Origin: Pseudomonadota bacterium
Lineage (GTDB): Bacteria > Myxococcota_A > UBA9160 > SZUA-336
Length of the DNA: 64,000 nucleotides
Direction: 5' to 3'
NCBI GenBank assembly: GCA_003247575.1
Contig: QJZC01000065.1
Coordinates: 1 to 64,000, forward strand
In this document: piece by piece, positions 59,901 to 64,000 of the stretch
Layout of the letters: every line of letters begins with the position of its first letter
Position numbering within the stretch: position 1 is the stretch's first letter
Notes under the pieces: model-generated
The model's database searches: none
What the model saw: only the letters and a program-made list of their open reading frames with translations
Told to the model about the DNA's origin: nothing
Position numbers and translations under genes: made by a program

Positions 59901-60364
59901 CCAGCCGCAGCGGGCCGGCTCGCAGCGCGCCCTCGAGCGCGCCGCTTTCCTCGCGCCCGCTCCGTCTCCCACCAGGCCTCCGGAACCCAGCGAATCGGCT
60001 GGTGGACATCGAGCCCCAGATCGGAGCCACCTGCATCCAGCTCGAGCAGGCATGCGAAGAGGTGCTTGCACATCTCGCCACGGGCGAAATGCGGGCAGCT
60101 GCAGTGGGCCCCGATCAGCTGCTCTTCGTCTTTGCGCAGCGGCTCCGGATTCGCCGCGATCGCGACCTCGTAGCGGTTGTAGCCGCTCCCCCGGACCTCG
60201 GCGGCGAAGAAGCCCGGATTCAGCGCGACGACCTCGACCCGACCGGACTGCTGATAGCGCCGCCCCCGCACTCGCACCTGCGCACCGAACTCGCGAGCAA
60301 ACAACCCCGCCAGATTCCCGGAAGTCTCCGCCACGCGAGCAGTGTACGCTCCCGAGACTCGCAC
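56969..60364 (-). CDS. SNF2/Rad54-family helicase with SWIM zinc finger
   Basis: DNA-dependent ATPase of 1,131 residues. A SWIM zinc finger lies near the N-terminus (HCSCPHFARGEMCKHLFA, C-x-C-xn-C-x-H, about 88-105). Residues 430-650 are a SNF2-associated helical region. The ATPase shows RPYQGEGLGWLHHL, Walker A DDMGLGKTIQVLSLL (about 699), motif Ia VVVPRSLVDNW, motif II ILDEATAIKN (DEAT where many relatives have DEAQ), TGTPVENHLGELWALFEF, then in the second lobe KVLVFSQFTSFLSIV, LISLKAGGHGLNLTAADYV and RAHRIGQ. Bacterial relatives are linked to transcription recycling or DNA repair. The GTG start is uncertain; GTG at 60334 is an alternative. Confidence 0.9.
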   Translation of the reverse strand: MRVSGAYTARVAETSGNLAGLFAREFGAQVRVRGRRYQQSGRVEVVALNPGFFAAEVRGSGYNRYEVAIAANPEPLRKDEEQLIGAHCSCPHFARGEMCKHLFACLLELDAGGSDLGLDVHQPIRWVPEAWWETERARGKRRARGRAASRPAAAGHRPTRSRSDRSRGGVSRRKVAKGLRPEGLPIVGERLWRAPLYGRSLVAYSIARSGLTRGELSVRIESTHPGTGRVHPVRVDPVLIDESFAGQDVPVLEALAACHAASNEDSVYARGDFDSVTVPAGLMRAVLPLLLATGRCRLEGDSELGALEWQPTSQLSLRLHAMAADRAGRARVLPELYLEEGTIRPLSECQAVLDGEVVLLGRTLCPFGPRGAAGLLRRFVQEGPMELRPTQLADFMDRAARMPTIPLDIDRKLRWSIESAQAVPRLSVQRANGRTPKTRAWVDVRFRYGDVEYDADDPRAGHAERRPKRLVRRDLAAEGEHLAQLSELGFEALPNSEVSQASLQISHNRLLHALHQLSEAGWELEIEGARVRRPRASNLSLETGIDWFELEAEVDFEGERVGLPALLRALERDASAIQLGDGSLGLIPREWLERLEPLARMGRREGDALHFHPSQALLLNALVERATTDDLLEDFGDLPLWTVEPNQELQRLCRKLERGRAPRARKAPRGFRGELRPYQGEGLGWLHHLRDVGLGGCLADDMGLGKTIQVLSLLESLRRGTSVAERQTSLVVVPRSLVDNWTSEAERFTPRLRVHAYTGPERAQLLDRLAEYDVVVTTYGVLRRDIDKLAQTRFRYVILDEATAIKNSASQTWKAARRVQAEHRLAVTGTPVENHLGELWALFEFLNPGMLGPSVRGRQAFVEDDAWLSTVGRALEPFLLRRTKQQVLRQLPAKTEQTLYCTLEGAQGRQYQELLQHYRSKLLQRVHTKGMGRSRMHVLEALLRLRQAACHPGLIDRAQREGGAAKLDLLLPALEQAIEEDHKVLVFSQFTSFLSIVRDHLRKCDIEHEYLDGRTRKRAECVRRFQTDPDCRVFLISLKAGGHGLNLTAADYVFLLDPWWNPAVEAQAIDRAHRIGQERAVMAYRLVARNTIEEKILELQRSKRRLADAIVSNDKGLLRQLTPEDLEVLLS

Positions 60365-60470
60365 GCCACGCCCGATCCGCCCTTGCTCTCACTCCATCGG
60401 CGCGCACTTCCCGAATGACTGCCGGCCGATCCTGGCGACGGATCTGCTCGGGCCGGCGTATGATCGCTGG

Positions 60471-61685
60471 ATGCAAACGATCCGCTGCGCGAGGGAGAGG
60501 TCACGTCGTTCGAATCTCCAAAGAGTCCGGTCCGTAGTCGGTGGCTGCTTCCTCGGGGCTGTGGCCGTCTGCGTATCCGCGCACGCACTCGCCGACGTGG
60601 TGCTGCATGACGATCAGACCAGCGAGGTCGAGGCGTCTCTACCGAATACGACCGCCGATGGAGACGAAGGCCTGTGGCTCGACGAGGCAGCACTCACTCG
60701 CGTGAGCGGCTTCGTGCTGAAGCCGGAAGGGCTGTGTCGCGAAGAGCTGTGCGTACCGGTGACGGCGAGCAGCGGTTCGACGCTCGTGCGCAGGGACGAG
60801 GATGCAGTTCGGGTCGATGCGGCGGCTCTCGCCCGCCGACTGGATCAGCCCTACGCCTTCGACCCCGAGGAGCGCGTCTGGAGCTTCGGGCCCATTCCGG
60901 CTGCGCGCCGGGCCTTTCTGGAGTCCGCTCGAGCCCCCGACTTCGAACTCGAGGATCGAGACGGAGAGCCCTGGCGTCTGTCCGACCACAGCGGGAAGAA
61001 GCGCGTCCTCGTGGTGTGGGCCTCTTGGTGTGCGTGCCGCGACGACCTGGTCGTATGGGAGCGACTGCATCGAGAGCTGGCGCCCGCCGGCCTCGAGATC
61101 ATCGCCATAGCCGAAGACTCTGGCGGCCTCGCGGCGGCCGGGCCGTACATCGAGGCAGCCGAGACGACACACACCTCGTTGATCGATCCCACGCACTCGG
61201 TGACGGCGGCGTATCAACTCGTGAACGTTCCGACCGCCATCTGGATCGACGAGTCCGGCACGATCGTGCGACTCGACGATGGTGCCTATCCCGAGCAGCG
61301 TCGCATTCTCGGTGTCGAGGTCGGAGTCGCAGGGTACGCGGATGCGCTGCGCGACTGGGCGAAGCACGGACCCGAAAGCCCCTATGTGCTGAATACGAGC
61401 GCGATGCGGCAGACCCTGCCCCGCCCGGATCGCGACCGTCTACGTGCGGACCAGGAGTTCCGGCTCGGTGCCTACTTCTACGAGCATGGCCGGGTCGAGC
61501 TGGCGACGAAGCACTGGGAACGCGCCGCGGCTCTCGCGCCCGACAACTGGAACTACCGACGTCAGGAGTGGGCGGATTCGAGCTTCGAGGCGACGGTCAA
61601 GTTCTTGGTGCGCGCCTTCGGTAGGGGAGTTCGCGGAGTGCCGTACTACCGACCCATCGAGCTGCCAAAGCCACCCCCCGAATAG
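60471..61685 (+). CDS. exported thioredoxin-like protein with CxC motif
   Basis: Periplasmic thioredoxin-fold protein of 404 residues with a signal peptide (VVGGCFLGAVAVCVSAHALA). Residues about 25-150 are a non-catalytic domain; the redoxin domain begins ARAPDFELEDRDGEPWRLSD. The active site reads VWASWCACRDDLVVWERL, so the usual C-x-x-C of TlpA/ResA is shortened to C-x-C. The cis-Pro segment is VNVPTAIWID. The last 80 residues (EFRLGAYFYEHGRVELATKH) form a TPR-like hairpin. CxC centres are known in some oxidoreductases with disulfide-isomerase-like potentials, but here the effect is unknown. ATG 60471 gives the signal peptide; the ribosome site is weak. Confidence 0.8.
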   Translation: MQTIRCARERSRRSNLQRVRSVVGGCFLGAVAVCVSAHALADVVLHDDQTSEVEASLPNTTADGDEGLWLDEAALTRVSGFVLKPEGLCREELCVPVTASSGSTLVRRDEDAVRVDAAALARRLDQPYAFDPEERVWSFGPIPAARRAFLESARAPDFELEDRDGEPWRLSDHSGKKRVLVVWASWCACRDDLVVWERLHRELAPAGLEIIAIAEDSGGLAAAGPYIEAAETTHTSLIDPTHSVTAAYQLVNVPTAIWIDESGTIVRLDDGAYPEQRRILGVEVGVAGYADALRDWAKHGPESPYVLNTSAMRQTLPRPDRDRLRADQEFRLGAYFYEHGRVELATKHWERAAALAPDNWNYRRQEWADSSFEATVKFLVRAFGRGVRGVPYYRPIELPKPPPE

Positions 61686-61704
61686 CCCTGAGTCCGTCGC
61701 GAAC

Positions 61705-62670
61705 CTACCGCGCCACGACGAGCGCCGCGAAGTACACCGCATACACGCCCAGCAGCAAGCCGCCTTCAGCGCGCACGATCGCTCGGCCGCTCCAGAGGAT
61801 CGGGAACAGGATCACGGTGAGCCCCAGCATCCACCAGTGATCCCGCGCCAAGAGTTCGTTCGGGACCAAGATCGGCTGCAACAAAGAGGTGGTGCCCACG
61901 ATCCCGAACACATTGAAGATGTTCGAACCGACCACGTTGGCAACGGCCACCTCGTCGCGCCTCCGAAACGCCGCCACGAGTGACGTCGTAAGCTCGGGCA
62001 GGCTCGTTCCCGCGGCGACGATCGTCAGACCGATCAGTGTCTCGGACACACCGAGGGTACCCGCGATTCGAGATGCACCGCCCACGAGGGCCGATGATCC
62101 GCCTGCCAGTAAGCCCACTCCGAGAATGGTCCCGAATCCGTTCCAGCGCCAGGCAGCCGCTCCGCTGCGCTCGCCGGTCAGGGTGCTGAGCTGCTCGAAC
62201 TCGGCCACCTCTACGTGGGCGGCGCACCGGGCGACCCAGACGAGGTAGGCGACGAAGCCCACCATGGCCGCGAGCAGACAAGCACCCTCGAAACGATCCA
62301 TGGCGCCGTCACGGGCCAGCAAGTGGAGCTGCAACGCTGCCAGCGCCATGACCGGCCACTCCAGGCGAATGGTCGTGCCGGGTACACTCAGAGGGCGAAC
62401 GAGCGCGGTCATTCCCAGGATGACCGCGATGTTGAAGATGTTGGACCCCACAACGTTCCCGAGGGCGAGTCCGGGACTTCCGCGCCATGCCGACTGCACG
62501 GAGACCACGAGCTCGGGCATGGAGGTTCCCGCCGCAACGACCGTCAGCCCCGCGACTGCGGGTGAGACCCGCAGCAACACGGCCAGGCCACAGGCACCGC
62601 GCACGAGCAGGTCTCCGCCCAGGAGTAACAAAGCGATCCCAAGAAGAACCAACGAGGAATCGAGAATCAT
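61705..62670 (-). CDS. CaCA-family sodium/calcium antiporter (YrbG-like)
   Basis: Inner-membrane antiporter of 321 residues with about ten hydrophobic segments. Two inverted alpha repeats carry the ion-binding residues: AAGTSMPELVVS with GNVVGSNIFNIAVILG, and AAGTSLPELTTS with ANVVGSNIFNVFGIVG. The loop between them is hydrophilic (residues 150-170). This is the standard bacterial K-independent CaCA exchanger that expels calcium in exchange for sodium or protons. Length is typical. It converges on the thioredoxin-like gene 20 bases away. Confidence 0.92.
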   Translation of the reverse strand: MILDSSLVLLGIALLLLGGDLLVRGACGLAVLLRVSPAVAGLTVVAAGTSMPELVVSVQSAWRGSPGLALGNVVGSNIFNIAVILGMTALVRPLSVPGTTIRLEWPVMALAALQLHLLARDGAMDRFEGACLLAAMVGFVAYLVWVARCAAHVEVAEFEQLSTLTGERSGAAAWRWNGFGTILGVGLLAGGSSALVGGASRIAGTLGVSETLIGLTIVAAGTSLPELTTSLVAAFRRRDEVAVANVVGSNIFNVFGIVGTTSLLQPILVPNELLARDHWWMLGLTVILFPILWSGRAIVRAEGGLLLGVYAVYFAALVVAR

Positions 62671-62918
62671 CTTGCGAGCGAGACACCTCTCGCTCTACCT
62701 CCCGGAATGACTGTGCCGGTGTGCCGTCAGCTGATCAGAAGCTAGCGAAGCCGAGCACAGGCGACAGGGGCGATCGCGCTCCGACAGTGCACGGAACCCG
62801 CACCCCTCGAGCCCGCCGAAGCGGCCCCTCTACAGCACAGCGAGGCTCGCGACGGCCATCGCTCGTCGGCTCCGCCTCGCGAGCTTCGGCGCGATCAAGC
62901 TTGCTTCGGAGGGCGGCG

Positions 62919-64000
62919 ATGCAGATCTCGGGAATGAACAGGATTCCAGGCTACACGCTCACCAAGCGGCTCGATGAGTTGGAGGAGCGCGGCCTCTTCA
63001 GGGCGGTGCGGGACCGCGATGGCGCTCGAGTGCTCGTCCGACTCTTCAAGGGAAGGTCGGCCACCACGCGGGCCCAGCGAGAGTTCGCCGCCCTGCGCGC
63101 GGTGGAGTCGCCCTTGTACGTGCGTGCCCTCGAGCTCGACGTCGGTACTTGGGAACCCTTCATCGTCCTCGCGCCGGTCGAAGGCATGCGACTCCATGAG
63201 CGCCTACGAGACGGCCCCCTGGGCGAGCAATCCTGGCTGGCGGTCGCGGCTCAGCTCGTGGACGCCGTCGGGCAGCTGCACCGCCACCGGCTACTCCACT
63301 TGCTGATCACGCCCCGCGTGGTCTCACTCGGCGAATCGGGACAGATCGTGTTGCTCGATGCGGGGCGCGGCACGGGGGTCGGGCAGGGTCTGGAGCTACG
63401 TACCGCGTCCGGTGCGGACTGGCGTTACGTTGCCCCCGAACAGACGGGGCGCATGGATCGAGGCTGCGACCTCCGCACCGATCTGTACTCGATCGGCGCC
63501 GTTCTCTACGAAGCTCTCTGCGGGCAGCCTCCGTTCAGAGGAGACACACCGCTCGACCTCATGCATGCGCACATGGCAAAGGTGCCCGACTCTCCTCTCA
63601 GGCACTGCCCGCAGATTCCCCCGACGCTCGCACGGATCGTACTCAAGCTGCTCGAGAAGGAGCCGACCGCGCGCTACCAGACCACGGAGGCGCTCTCGCT
63701 GGACCTACGCGAGTGCACGGAACAGCTCGCTCGAGGGGCGATTCGGGAGGACTTCACACTCGCTACCCGGGACGCCCCGTGCCGTCCGCTGTTCGGCAAG
63801 CAGGTCTTCGGGCGCACGTCGGAGACTAGGGCTCTCAGAGCCGCCTACGAGGGCGCACGCGCGGGCTGTCGGCTGATCGTGCTGTCGGGGCCACCGGGGA
63901 TCGGGAAGTCCGCGCTCTGCAACACGCTCGCAGCGGAGCTCGCTCGCACGAAGGGATGTCTCGCACACGGAAAGTTCGACCTCTACCGACGAGAAACTCC
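62919..64000 (+). CDS. pseudokinase-AAA ATPase regulator, C-terminus beyond the window
   Basis: 360 codons lie in the window and the frame is open at the right edge. ATG 62919 has GGAGGG five bases upstream. Residues about 10-260 have a Ser/Thr kinase fold, as shown by VAPEQTGRMDRGCDLRTDLY and YSIGAVLYEALCGQPPF, but the active site is gone. The nucleotide Lys segment reads RVLVRLFKG (Arg in place of Lys), the HRD loop reads LLHLLITPRV (catalytic Asp and Asn lost), and DFG is LLDAGRG. An ATPase domain follows (FGRTSETRALRAAYEGAR) with an intact Walker A GPPGIGKSALC. It is a paralogue of the gene at 23.7-27.6 kb. It probably acts as a scaffold or allosteric regulator rather than a kinase. Confidence 0.85.
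   Translation, partial: MQISGMNRIPGYTLTKRLDELEERGLFRAVRDRDGARVLVRLFKGRSATTRAQREFAALRAVESPLYVRALELDVGTWEPFIVLAPVEGMRLHERLRDGPLGEQSWLAVAAQLVDAVGQLHRHRLLHLLITPRVVSLGESGQIVLLDAGRGTGVGQGLELRTASGADWRYVAPEQTGRMDRGCDLRTDLYSIGAVLYEALCGQPPFRGDTPLDLMHAHMAKVPDSPLRHCPQIPPTLARIVLKLLEKEPTARYQTTEALSLDLRECTEQLARGAIREDFTLATRDAPCRPLFGKQVFGRTSETRALRAAYEGARAGCRLIVLSGPPGIGKSALCNTLAAELARTKGCLAHGKFDLYRRET

Noticed and set aside
1..64000. CRISPR arrays, rRNA, tRNA, transposases, integrases or prophage genes
   Set aside because: No periodic spacer-repeat pattern, structural RNA or mobile-element protein could be found on either strand.

Overview
The window is GC-rich, gene-dense bacterial DNA. Several genes start with GTG or TTG. 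The content is typical of Myxococcota and related former Deltaproteobacteria: a giant thrombospondin-type-3/beta-helix surface protein, a nonaheme cytochrome, kinase-ATPase-TPR regulators, many sensor kinases, a DUF6351 hydrolase and a glutathionylspermidine enzyme. That assignment is an inference; no rRNA, tRNA or marker gene is present to fix the taxon. I found no CRISPR array, prophage, transposase or integrase.

Layout. 1-7.7 kb: one giant exported protein on the minus strand that runs off the left edge. 8.0-11.4 kb: beta-propeller lipoprotein, FlgD-Ig-like protein and nine-haem cytochrome c, all exported. 11.4-19.7 kb: YfiR-family protein with a hairpin over its ribosome site, DUF6351 lipoprotein-like hydrolase, a broken serine hydrolase, an MBL-fold hydrolase, a triple-BON protein and a secreted protein. 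20.0-27.6 kb: signalling block with a CBS protein, a sensor kinase, a degenerate receiver, an OmpR-type regulator and a kinase/AAA/TPR regulator split by one in-frame TGA. 27.8-31.2 kb: unknown protein coupled to bifunctional glutathionylspermidine synthetase/amidase. 31.2-31.5 kb: a gene remnant. 31.8-38.6 kb: compact five-gene envelope operon (DSP-type phosphatase, calcineurin-like phosphoesterase, GT-C glycosyltransferase, LtaS-like phosphotransferase, lipoprotein). 38.8-45.1 kb: FkbM methyltransferase, carbamoyltransferase, SxtJ, DUF5989, GT4 glycosyltransferase and SGNH hydrolase. 45.2-47.9 kb: translationally coupled redoxin pair, the larger one fused to a c-haem site and a copper-monooxygenase-like domain. 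48.1-52.3 kb: broken ClpX-zinc-finger/HTH gene and a divergent sensor kinase/hybrid kinase pair. 52.7-62.7 kb: secreted SGNH hydrolase with TSP3 repeats, acyltransferase-like protein, SNF2 helicase, thioredoxin-like protein and CaCA antiporter. The right edge holds a second kinase-ATPase whose kinase domain has lost its catalytic residues.

The most likely joint functions are envelope glycan assembly and decoration (31.8-45 kb), periplasmic or extracellular redox chemistry (10-11, 45-48 and 60-62 kb) and signalling (20-27, 48-52 and 63-64 kb). At least four loci are visibly broken (15.1, 25.7, 31.2 and 48.1 kb). The best candidates for something undescribed are the five-gene phosphatase/LtaS-like operon, the unknown protein coupled to the glutathionylspermidine enzyme, and the redoxin-haem-copper fusion. 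None of these functions is proven by sequence alone.
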